From Suillus spraguei (taxonomy: Eukaryota > Basidiomycota > Agaricomycetes > Boletales > Suillaceae), in NCBI GenBank assembly GCA_016800925.1, contig JABCPU010000164.1, positions 78,225 to 142,224 of the forward strand: DNA of 64,000 nt. Direction: 5' to 3'. How positions within the stretch are numbered: the first letter of the stretch is position 1; each line of letters begins with the position of its first letter. Shown here one piece after another: positions 21,701 through 31,277 of the stretch. The position numbers and the translations under genes were made by a program. The notes beneath the pieces were generated by a model. The model searched no databases. It was not told the origin of the DNA and was given only the letters and a program-made list of their open reading frames with translations.

Positions 21701-22441
21701 TCGAAGAAGACCGAGTTGCGACTACGTTTCTGGAGAGCTCAATACCCGGATGTGCCCCTCTGGTTTTCAGCCATCCAATGTTTCACTCGAGGGCTCGATT
21801 GGAGAGTCTTTGTGCACCCTAATCAGCTCGTCAGCCCAACTTGTGGTCCCCTCCTCCCCCGCCCCCCCCACCTCGCCACATCAGGCCAACCTCTTGTTTG
21901 CAGCCCAACACTCCTTGAAACGTACGAGTCTCGAGTCCGAGCCCTCTTGTGCTATCCATATGCCCGACGATTCCTTACGATGGGCGGCATCGTGTGGCGC
22001 ATTGCATTACATTATGGACCGTCGAGTCTATTATCTGCCGCACTGTCTGGTCCTTCAACAGATGCTTACATACACTACCACGTAGATCACGCCGGTCCCT
22101 ATATCGACGACACAGTCTCTCAGGCCGATATCAACCTCTTGCTAGGGTCGACGAACAAAGGTAGCTTCTGGCCTACCCTTAATACCTGGACCAAGACACA
22201 GAAATGGCACGGAGAGTGGTCGTCCGAAAACGAAGTTTGGTTTCAAGATCGTCTGCGAGACATGCATTCACGTAAGGAGGATGCGGTCGTCACCCATGCT
22301 CAGTGGGATAGGAAGTGTCGTAAGCACACTGGATGTGCGCTGTCTAGCCCTCAAACGATCGGGACTGAGGCACAAGCGGCATATCTGTGTCGTCAGGTCG
22401 AGGGTCTATATCCCACGACAAATTCGTACGATGTGTTATAG
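18719..22441 (+). CDS. Large Ulp1-like (C48) cysteine peptidase with coiled-coil, RS-rich and unknown C-terminal domain
   Basis: ATG at 18719 opens a 397-codon exon, MPVDEFWRPEEIPPF. A 52 nt intron (19911-19962, with a CTAAT branch site) joins RYG to DSLGLKQD. The second exon supplies the peptidase Cys in QQSDSSSCGLFAINTIEH. His in THLHFIAFQID, Asp in YGDSLG, Gln and Cys give the order expected for SUMO/ubiquitin-like peptidases of the C48 clan. A long Arg/Glu/Ala coiled coil built of repeats (20400-20880) follows, then an RS-like region (YRSPSPAYA, RGRSRSP). After two likely introns (about 21285-21341 and 21392-21450) comes a C-terminal region with YHTWRFISCGHLVVSKKTEL, FWRAQYPDVPLW and CYPYARRFLTMGGIVWRIAL, ending at 22439-22441. 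One 1-nt deletion near 20700 breaks the frame. Similar unnamed proteins occur in Agaricomycetes and Ulp1 domains often travel with DNA transposons, so host gene versus element gene is open. Confidence 0.72.
20405..20880 (+). repeat. In-gene tandem repeat encoding an Arg/Glu/Ala coiled coil
   Basis: Degenerate repeats in which units such as GCTCGAGAACAGGCTGAG recur. They encode variants of AREQAERDAREQAGKEAAIR. Unit boundaries drift, with longer units of about 90-100 bp also visible. A one-base loss (AAGGCGGAGCTTTACGAC near 20696 against AAGGAGGCAGCTTCACGAC near 20550) shifts the frame. Confidence 0.75.
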
Positions 22442-23006
22442 GAATATGTTGAAGTCTGAGTTGTCCGAGACCAGGGAGACCAAGCGAGACGAAGGAAAGG
22501 CACCAGACGAGCAGTGAAGCGTACGAGCGCAAGGGGAAAGGCACACCCGAAAGGGTCAGGAAAGGAGGATGGGTGCCGAATCTGACGAGTATCAATGTTT
22601 CATTTCTATATACGCGATTACAGAACTTACAGTATAAAGTCTGCAGCGGAGCGTCAGAGATTGAGACTATACCTTACCTTTTGTTTACAAACGCTAACGC
22701 GACGTATGTAGTACTCTTATTCGTTAGTGCTGCCCCAATTATGTCATGCACGTGAGCCCGGAGGCGGCAAAGACGACCACCTTGACCACTGATTCAACTG
22801 ACTTTTGTCGTGTAGAATGAACTACATTTACGATAAACAAGGTAATAGATATGAGAAAGGATATACAAGCTTGAAGTGTAAGGGTGACTCGTTTGGGATA
22901 CCGGTACTGTAGTACATACAAAATATATCACTGGTCAGGTATGGAAAAAATAAGACGCACTTGAACTGGCACCCAGTGGTATCCTAATAGACATTGGAAA
23001 AAAAAG
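22442..23006. other. Intergenic region between convergent genes
   Basis: About 560 bp between the end of the Ulp1-like gene (plus) and the end of the next gene (minus). A short purine-rich frame follows the stop. No other feature is recognised. Confidence 0.5.
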
Positions 23007-23839
23007 TTATTCATCCTCCGCACAGCCCGGAACCACAGAGTCAGATTCAACGACGGAGTTAGATTCAAGAGCTTCCAATCCTTTATAGGTTTCACACCAA
23101 GCCCAACTATTGCGACACATACACCCTGGACCTTTGCTCCCTGTCTTTTCTATCGGTACTCCTCCATCCTCCAGTGTGTTTTGGAGAGAGCTGATCTGCG
23201 TATCAATCGCTATTAGCTGTGTTTGAGCCAGTTCGTTCTCATCATGGAGGATAGACTTTATCAGGTCGAGTTCGTGATAGCGAATACGTTGGTATTGCAA
23301 TCTCGCAGTAATAGCCTGGCGAGTGACTCGGGACAGTTCGAGCATTCGCCCATTGAAATAGGCTGAAGTTTCAGAAGGAAGTCCAGTGCAATTCCACTTT
23401 GAAAAAAATCAGAACCAGTTATTATTGAGATGAGATGTGACAAACCGTTGTCTGCAAGGTCTTTAATCTTTTCGAGGGTAAATCTAGGTCCTCATCGCGG
23501 TCTCCAACTTGAGATAAGGTATACTCGGCGCGAGAGCGCTTAGGGCGATGGTGACCAGCTGGACTTTCTGTGGTAGATATTTTGCAGCTAGCCTCGTTAT
23601 GGGGAAAGAGATCGTCATCGGCGATCTTTGGGTCCACAGGATTTGGCAACACAGGAGAGGTGAACTTGAGAGGAGAGCTACTACTAGTGGGAGGAGTGGA
23701 TGAGGGTCGTCTGGAATGCAGGATATGAGTAGAGATGCAGTAAATGGTGCATGACAAACCTAGGCCGGTTACTGAAAGGGGTGGCAGACAAAAACTCACT
23801 GGTCCTTGACCCCAAAGAACTGCTTGTCAGGCCTAGCAT
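23007..23839 (-). CDS. 244-aa coiled-coil protein, three exons
   Basis: Exons lie at 23839-23760, 23710-23446 and 23396-23007. The two introns (23711-23759 and 23397-23445) are 49 nt each, with GTTTGTCA donors and AG acceptors. Joined, they give an uninterrupted frame from MLGLTSSSLGS to the stop at 23007-23009. The N-terminal half is low-complexity (Ser/Pro-rich, then acidic) with a basic stretch HHRPKRSRAEY that could be a nuclear signal. The C-terminal half is helical (RQAITARLQYQRIRYHELDL to QLIAIDTQISSLQNTLEDG) and likely a coiled coil. No catalytic motif is seen. I recall similar unnamed Agaricomycete proteins but no function. It is one of few apparently intact genes here. Confidence 0.8.
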
Positions 23840-24925
23840 ATTTACTAACTTACACACAACAAAGGTAATAAAGTAGCAACGCCTTGCAATTACATAACAA
23901 CTTCAGAATTCCAGTTCGTTTACATAATCATTCAATGGAGCTTGAGAGCTCAGGCTCTGTTTTCCGGCACCTTGCTAATCATGTCTGGTTGAGCAATTCT
24001 TGTGATGCGTACCCTATATAGAACACCATGAATCTCTGCTCTACCACACCTACTAGCAACATCAGGTGTATCCGTTTCACATATCACTTGCCTTTTCATT
24101 GAATGCCAACGTTTGACTCCATCATAACAAGCTTTCGCGATCGTCCAATCCCCCACCAGTGACTGTTCCTGAGTTAGTAACCTCTGCATACGCAGGCGTC
24201 TCAACCAATTCAAGGCGCCAACGTGGCTCCACTCCACACACACAATACCGTTGAGGCATCGTCTGGGTAAATGCCAAATGTTGCCTGCCTGTCACGCACG
24301 CTCACTTTTATGCAGATTCCCCGCGGTGAACCGTAACTTCTTTTATTCCAGAGGGGCTGATTCTGTGGTCTTTTTGTCCACCTAGACACTATGCCCGTAT
24401 ACCTCAGAAATTTCAAACACGAAGATCTTGATCCCGAAGAATGGTTCTATCTGAGAGTCGGATTGTCGAAATACATCCAGATCGCAGCGACTACAGACAA
24501 CATGGAGCTATCCATATATTCACTTGCGGAAAATTAACCTATACTCTATCCGCTGAACAAAAGACGAGTTGGCAATGGCTGGAAAACACCCTACATCACG
24601 CTACCAACGTCTTCGCCACCGATGCTCTATTCTTCATGGATTTTTTCCATGCTACCTCTTCCTTCGTACTACGGTTATACGCGCGATCACAGGACACATA
24701 GTCATGCTCTGCGTTAAGAAATCAAGACTAGCCTTTCACGGCCTCCTTGGTCTAGTCAACTTGTTCTACGGTTGCATCTTACATATGCATGAAAAGGGGA
24801 GCTCTTCCGTATCCAGCCCGCCGCCTTTCCCGTCCAAAATTGATATATGTGCGTTTTGAATAGACGCTCATGCCCAGTGAACTTTACCTATGGCCAAAAT
24901 GGCGTAATATATATCATTCTGTTAA
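23840..24925. other. Region with short ORFs of unclear status
   Basis: Two overlapping minus-strand frames (24416-24210 and 24243-23950) of 68 and 97 codons and a plus-strand frame at 24391 (MPVYLRNFKHEDLDPEEW) are open but match nothing I know. Any could be part of a small host gene. No splice sites convincingly join them. Confidence 0.3.
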
Positions 24926-25462
24926 GGTAGACTTCATGCGAATCCATCAAATGTCATGTGATTGTGACTGCCTGTGACACTTCGAACTTATCCCAGGATA
25001 AGGTCATGCCGAGTTGCCGAGAGACCAAACAAATGCCTTCAAAGACATGCAAAGGCTTCGAGCAAAAGATGTTATTATGTGCAACTGCTGACGAAGTTAG
25101 AATATACTGTGTGAAATGTAGTATTAGCATTAGTAGAAGTTGTATATGTGCTGCATGAATAGACTAGTTGATGTCCCTTCAAATGGTTGGAGTCGGCATT
25201 ACTCAGACTGCTACTGCAAATTCGGACCTCACCTACTAACGGCACCCAGACACTTAACAACAAAAACTCAATTCCAAACTCGACTCTTTGATTTATGCAT
25301 TTTTTACAATGCTTAATTATGCGAGGCAATATTTTACATATTTTAGCATTAACATATTGACTTGATGTTCTGTCTTTGAATAGAAATTGATTTTTTGGTG
25401 TTCTGCCACGAAATTGTAATGATTTATCACGTGACATTTGATGGATTCACATGAAGTCTACC
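24926..25462. mobile_element. MITE, 537 bp, TIRs of about 38 bp
   Basis: The left end GGTAGACTTCATGCGAATCC is mirrored by the right end, with only two differences in the first 38 bases (at 24939 and 24955). The bases next to the arms are TAA on the left and TTA on the right, so a three-base T-W-A target duplication as in Harbinger MITEs is possible. No coding sequence is seen inside. Its arms do not match those of the Harbinger element at 12203. Confidence 0.8.
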
Positions 25463-25693
25463 TTACAATGGATGACTTCCTGTGGGACTTGGAATTCCAG
25501 ATACGTGATTCAAACCTTATGTGCTGAGGAGCTGCTGTGAAACATAATGCGCTTTGTGATATAAAGGGTATGTCTACATTCAATATATGTATCACCAATC
25601 TCTCTCTAACTTCCTACAAAGCCCTGAACTTTTCATTATGCAGCGCACTGGTCAAACATTCACATACCCCCCCCACTTCCGCCCAGTTATGGC

Positions 25694-27268
25694 ATGATGC
25701 CACCAAACTCATATTTAGCTCCCTTCTTGCCTAGTCAGCCCTATGGTGTGCTGTCAAGGGTACCGTACAAACCTGAACAATCAGACGGTGAGGACGACAA
25801 TACAATCACAAGCCAGGTTATGTCCCCGCCCTTCACACAACCTGTGCCTGCCCGCAAAGTTGCTGGCAGCCGCCATCCCAATGCAGTGTCATCCCAAGCT
25901 AAAGGGAAGAGGAAGGCGCTCACCACAACTGAGCCACCAACCAAGAAAAGATCAGGTTGTGGTGGTCGTGCTTCGGGTACACCGAATTACAATGATGACA
26001 ATGTTGCTGCCCAGCTTGATGCATGCATGAACTGTCTTCCACTTGGCGCAAAGGGTTGGCTTGCTGTTGAGGAAGAGTTTGCTGCATGGGCAGATAGCCA
26101 TGACCATCCCACTCATTCTGTGAAATCTCTTGAGCTTAAGTTTAAGCAGGTATGTACTCTTATCTACTGTGAACTCCAGTACTGATATTCTACTTTAAGT
26201 GGGTTCGCACTATGAAGCCAACTGGTGATGCTGAGTGCCCTCCTCACATTGAATGCACTCATTAAATCGACTTCTGCATGAATGAGAAGGCTGGCACCCG
26301 GGATCTCGATGACAATGAATTTGCCGATGAAGTTATTAACATCGGGAGTGATGGAGATGAGCCTCAGCGAGCCAGGACACCAAAGGTCTCCGTCAAGACT
26401 GAGATACAAGAGCCCACACTTAGTATTTCCTGTCATTCTGTTGACACACCCACTCCTTGACCTTGCACCTCACGCACCTCAGGTCTCAATCTTCTAACTT
26501 CAATCACTGCTTCTCTTGATCCTCGACTTCAAGCTGCTCGAGATGACGGGCGTGCTGCTTGGACTTTGCAGACCACTCAACTTGTATCTACGTCCAACCA
26601 GTTGCGAGATGCGCACATGACCATTATTTCACTTCATGATCAGCTCTTGCAATGTGAATGTGAGTGTGCATATGCTGAGTGTCGTGTGGACTGTCTAGAG
26701 ATACAATTGGAAATGGCTTGGCTTGTGCAGAAAGGTCCAGACTGCTGACTGATGCCACAAACACCACGACCACAATACATACACCATGAGACAAAATATA
26801 CTGATGGGGGAGCATCTACAATCTGGGTCTCACCTGATGAAGAAGAAGACAGTTTTAACTTCAATCATGACAACTTCGGTGATGTAGTCTCTTGACAGGA
26901 TTACATCGAAGATCCAAAGACCGGTCATCACACCATTTGCAGGCCCTCCACATCACCTATCCATTCTTCAAGTGCACAATTCAATGTGTCATTCACTCTA
27001 ACATCTTTCTGTACCAGCACAAATGACTTATCAGTTATGATTTCACCAACTCATGCTAGCACTGCAACTCAGCACATTCCACCTACTTTGAGTCATTCAA
27101 TGACTCAGTCTGTCTTGCCTGCTCATGCAGAAGACTATGCTCTCAACAGAACTCAAGCACTTTCAACAGCGCTGCTGGAGCACTCTCAACAGTGCAACTG
27201 GAGCACTTTCAACAGTGCAAAACTCAAGCGCTCTCAACAGCACAAAGTTTTCTCAGTTAGAAGATGAT
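25694..27268 (+). pseudogene. DUF6818-like (Myb-related) protein, decayed
   Basis: MMPPNSYLAPFLPSQPYG opens a basic N-terminal part (AKGKRKALTTTEPPTKKR). The domain follows: GTPNYNDDNVAAQLDACMN, LPLGAKGWLAVEEEFAAWAD and SVKSLELKFKQ. An intron (about 26149-26199) precedes WVRTMKPTGDAECPPHIEC and EKAGTRDLDDNEFADEV. This is the DUF6818 arrangement, a Myb-like DNA-binding fold common in Agaricomycetes. A helical region (LQTTQLVSTSNQLRDAHM) and a Ser/Thr-rich tail ending at 27265-27267 follow. Stops at about 26265, 26458, 26746 and 26893 break the frame, three of them TGA at places where CGA would fit. Role unknown; DNA binding is inferred from the family. Confidence 0.7.
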
Positions 27269-27279
27269 GGGGGTACTTA

Positions 27280-27345
27280 AGTATGTAGTATGTAGTACGT
27301 ATTATGTAGTATGTATAGGAAGATACTATAGAATACATATAGATA
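27280..27345. repeat. GTAGTATGTA-rich simple repeat
   Basis: Imperfect short tandem repeat of GTAGTATGTAGTACGTATTATGTA type, followed by AT-rich sequence. No coding meaning is evident. Confidence 0.7.
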
Positions 27346-27496
27346 GCTGATATAATGAGAAACACGTGTTGAAAGGCACTGCCCTCTAAATCCAGAATTT
27401 TGGATGTCATGAGTTAAAACATGTGATCAATATATGAATGTCAAATGTGTCGTTGTCATTGATGTGTCTCATACTCTCATTCTCTTCCCTTTAGCT

Positions 27497-28093
27497 ATGG
27501 ATTCACTACAGTGGCATTCACATACTTTTGCATCATCAAGCTACAAGATATCAGATAATGACAGCAACTGGGACTTGGACAGCACAACTTCAAAGGACTC
27601 ATGTCAAAGCAGCTTAGATTTCCAACCACACTGTTGGCACAATTCTGCTAATTCATCTGGGATTCCACACAATGCTTTAGATGCTTTTCTCGACTCAGTA
27701 TTGCAACCAGAGGATCGTTGGTCTGGCCTGCATGATCCCCATTCAAATGGGCAGTTAAGTTCTTATGATTTGGATAGTGATATGCCAGAATCACCCAACC
27801 CAGAATCAGAATATGATGATGAGGAACTATTTATATGAAATACTCCCAAGGCCCTATACAAATTATTTCACAAGGATAAGCTTCAAGCTTAGATCAGCTT
27901 GTCTCATTGGTGGGAGCTTCTGTGTCCTGACTGTGGTGAATGGTGTCAGACAGGCATTCACTCTGGAATTGCTCTTTGGGCCAACGGACATTTCAGATCT
28001 TTCAGTACTCACCGAGGGAGTAGGAAGTGTGAAGCTGCAGCCAAAAAAAGAAGTGCAGCTGAGAACATGCATTCTGTGGTGCTGTTGCCTCAT
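27497..28093 (+). pseudogene. Agaricomycete zinc-finger family gene, piece 1 (N-terminus)
   Basis: MDSLQWHSHTFASSSYKISD opens a Ser/Asp-rich N-terminus with an acidic stretch (PESEYDDEEL). A TGA and a frame change follow, then a zinc-finger-like segment LLCPDCGEWCQTGIHSG with HRGSRKC. The sequence is cut at 28093 by an LTR-B and goes on at 29458. This unnamed family is highly repeated in Agaricomycete genomes as I recall it; its function is unknown. The CxxC...H...C arrangement suggests metal binding. Confidence 0.6.
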
Positions 28094-29457
28094 TGTAAAG
28101 ATACAACCTAACCTGGGCTGTAGATAAACTACCTCCTAAGTTAGTATGTGAGTCTTGCGCTCTGTCTAGTCTACTCCACTTGTTAAACAAGAGCGTTCGA
28201 TCCTAAAGGGGGATGCCTGTTAGTATAGTCAAGTTCAAGTCAAACCAATTGTGCGAGTGTAGTGTCGTAGTCTGCAGTAAGTTGCTGTGGTCAGTGATAA
28301 TGTGTTACAAACTGGGATGGCATCACCAGCGACAGTGAAAAGACACAGCCGGTCTGCTGGGAAGTTCTACAATGTCCAGAAGAGGACAAAGTGGAAGTAC
28401 AAGGAACGCGTTCCGAGTACGATCAAGGGTTCAGCCTCAAAGACAAGTCTAAGAGGTTCTGCGAGAATAGAGACTAAGGCTAAGGAGTGCTTAGACTTAG
28501 AGACAATTCAAGATGACTTAGGTTGGAGACCTAAGCGAAGGAGATTCCAGGTAAAACCCAGTAAGATTAAAGTAAAGAATCTACTACAAGTACAAAGTTG
28601 CTTAAATAGACCAATATGTGCGCACGGACCAAGAAAGACGTGAGAATATAAGTGCATATCCTAATAAGGAAGGCAACTATAGTACAGATGCATTGAGCAT
28701 ATGAGTCAGAGTCATGTGACATGATATACAAGTAAGGAAACAGAGGGAAAATGAATAGGGGCACGTACAGTTGTAACATAATGCCGCTGGAACTAGCTTG
28801 GTAAGTAGCGGTACTAGCATTGTTGAAACAATGTCTGAAAGTGTAGCATTGAGCAAGCGGTGATGAGTGATAATTATCAGTGGTAGCAGTAAGATGCGAG
28901 CAGTGCAAAGAAACAGTAAAGAAAGCTGCAGTACTTTTAGTGGTGAGCATGAAGTCCAGTCAAAATAGGGGTCAAGAATCCAGCAGTAACGGTGAATCAG
29001 CGATATAGATTAACAAGCGGTAAAGAAACTTTAAAGACTAAGCCTACTACTGGGTAGATCCAGAGCTAGACACTAATCCTGACCTATAGTATGGTGAAAA
29101 TGAGGTGCTGTATCATGTGGGGTATATGGTGCTTATATCCTATATTGTATGTACTCGGGATGTGTTAGGCAAGATCAGTAGCGCTCAAGTACAGTAACCG
29201 CCACTATGTAAACGTAGCGCGAGGCAGCTGTGGCATGAGGCAACATGTAATAAGACTTGCTATGGAATCAGTGATAATGAACGTCAAACAAACTACACAC
29301 CAAATGAAGCTATGCGGACGAAGCAAGGACATGGAAGGACATTGATATGTGGAATGTGGTGTGGCAGTCGGTACAGTGTGTGGTAAGTATGTGATGCTGC
29401 AAGTATGCACTAAAGGAGTAAGACAGCCTTGGACAAGTGGAAATTCCTATAGACGTG
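28094..29457 (-). mobile_element. LTR-B (reverse), carrying a nested LTR-A, 3' border lost
   Basis: Starts TGTAAAGATACAACC and follows the LTR-B sequence. It is itself split by the solo LTR-A at 28303-28778. The far end stops near GATGAGTGCTAAAAT, about 45 bp short of the usual GCGCCAATATG...TTACA terminus, so the last part and any target duplication on that side are gone. Confidence 0.82.
28303..28778 (-). mobile_element. Solo LTR-A inside LTR-B (TSD TAATG)
   Basis: A 476 bp reverse LTR-A from TGTTACAAACTGGG to GTTGTAACA, flanked by TAATG at 28298-28302 and 28779-28783. It is younger than the LTR-B that it splits. Confidence 0.93.
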
Positions 29458-29958
29458 AGATGAGTGCTAAAATTGCTTATGAGACTTATTATCACATAAT
29501 TACTGACTATAATCAGACTTGCACTGGGGTTCCCATTCTCTGGCCTGAGGACCTCAGACCTTTTCTAATGCTCTTTCCTTGGGAATGCTACCATAGCAGT
29601 GCTGACTCACTTCCTTTCACTATTGACATCAGCAACTGCATGATGCCTTGTGCTCAATCTAAATCTTGTTTGGGGCCTTCGGCTATGCATAGTCTTCCAT
29701 GCAAGGAGTGTGCTGATGTCCCAGTGCACATTGCATGGCTTGCAGAAGCTGCAAGGGATCCGAAAACACACACCAACTACAAACTTCTTGGCCTTGCCCA
29801 CATGCAAGACATTGCCAGGAGCTACACTGATCAAGTGAACCAGCTCAAACTGCAAGTAAGTTAGGTTTAATTACTTTCATGTGTCATCACTCACTCCACT
29901 CAGGGACTCAATGATGCACACAAATATATAAGGGTACTCACCCAACTCAACAACCATC
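29458..29958 (+). pseudogene. Zinc-finger family gene, piece 2
   Basis: Continues the gene cut at 28093. The frame reads AYETYYHIITDYNQTCTGVP, ILWPEDLRPFLMLFPWECYH, CAQSKSCLGPSAMHSLPCKE and TNYKLLGLAHMQDIARSYTD. A 48-50 nt intron (GTAAGTTAGG at about 29857 to CACTCAG at 29904) follows, then GLNDAHKYIRVLTQLNNHL. It is cut at 29958 by the LTR-C element. In the intact family this block precedes the VYHP-containing block, which here begins at 42263. Confidence 0.65.
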
Positions 29959-30349
29959 TGTTACAACCCACAAATGAATTAACACAAGGGCAGAGACTAG
30001 GACTCAAACTAGAAGTTATCACAAGAGAGAGAGGAGCAAGGATGTCTTGGATTGTTACTATGTAGATACAAGAGGTTTGAACTAAAGAACTACTACAGTG
30101 AAACTAAGATAGACCGCTGTCATACATAGCTTGATCATGTGATCAGAGTTGTGACATTTTGTGACAAAAGTGCGAGAATTGCATCTCACCCTTCAAATTG
30201 TCTTTGATTGCCAAAGTGAAACCTAGGAAAGTTGACTTAAGTATATCCCCAGAGGACCTAGGTTTTATAATTAGAATATGTCTCAAACTGAGAGCAGAGA
30301 CAGCTTGTTTGTGCTTGTTCTATGATTCATGGTGCTTTGTCAGCAACTT

Positions 30350-31277
30350 TGTCATATACCGTACATTCAGGGCTGATCCATGGACATCTGGACACCCAAT
30401 CAACATCCATCCATATCTAATCCATATCCATATCCGACTCAGTCCATCCATCCGATCTGATCCACTCATCCGATCTGTGTCCATATCCGATCTGTGTCCA
30501 TATCCGATCCATATCCATATCCGATCCGTGTCCATATCCGATCCATGCTCATATCCGAAACTATTCCCGCACACCTGCGCGTTACTCCTTTTAGGTTAAT
30601 ACCTGTGTCCGGCTTTTGGTTATCTTGACTTCCGTCTTGATAAGATATTTCGTACAAGTCTTATTTCCGAGTTCATAGCCTTGTGTTCTGCAATGCCTCA
30701 AACATAGCCTCGGACTATCCTTGCTTGCCTTCTGGCATGCTACCTACAGTATATAAACTTGTAGTACAACTCCTGCAGACCTCAATCTGATTCATTGTTC
30801 CTACTTCTGTATATTCCTTTGATTACTCTGTATCCTGTTATCATGTCTATATAACTCCATTTCCATTCTTGCACTTGGGCTCCGGCCCTTGTAAGCTTCC
30901 AACTCAGGCCTAGGGGATTGCTCCCTAGGCCGGAGCTTTGATCCTATGTCCTATAATCTTTTTGGACTTCGTCCATCTCCGTCTATCATCTGTTTCACCT
31001 CCGACTCTACCTTTGGTAGTCTTATACTGTCTGTTTCTATTCCAGACCTTGTCCGGAGTAGTCTATACTATCTCTACACCATATCCGGACCTACTCCTCT
31101 CTAGTAGCCAACACTTCCTCTAAGATTTACAGAGCTATGCTCATCCGATCATCCGATCATCCGCTCCTCCGCTCCTCCGCTCCTCCGGATCCATCCTATC
31201 CTATCCTCTGACATCTATGGATCATCTTTCCCTCTGGAGCTCTGCTCCTATCCTGCCCTGGACTTTGTCCAGCGGTC
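30350..31277 (+). repeat. LTR-D-related sequence with simple repeats
   Basis: Starts TGTCATATACCGTACATTC, close to the LTR-D start at 31278 and 32570. It has a short tandem repeat of TCCATATCCGATCCGTG type (about 30410-30560), a TATA-like CAGTATATAAACTTG near 30748, and a strong hairpin at 30909-30933. No right end is found before LTR-D begins. It may be a diverged LTR-D relative. Confidence 0.5.

Noticed and set aside
24210..24416. A host gene formed from two overlapping minus-strand frames
   Set aside because: The frames overlap without usable splice sites and match no family that I know.
30410..30560. Possible CRISPR-like array of TCCATATCCGATC repeats
   Set aside because: Repeats are short, adjacent and without unique spacers, and the genome is eukaryotic. 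It is a simple tandem repeat.
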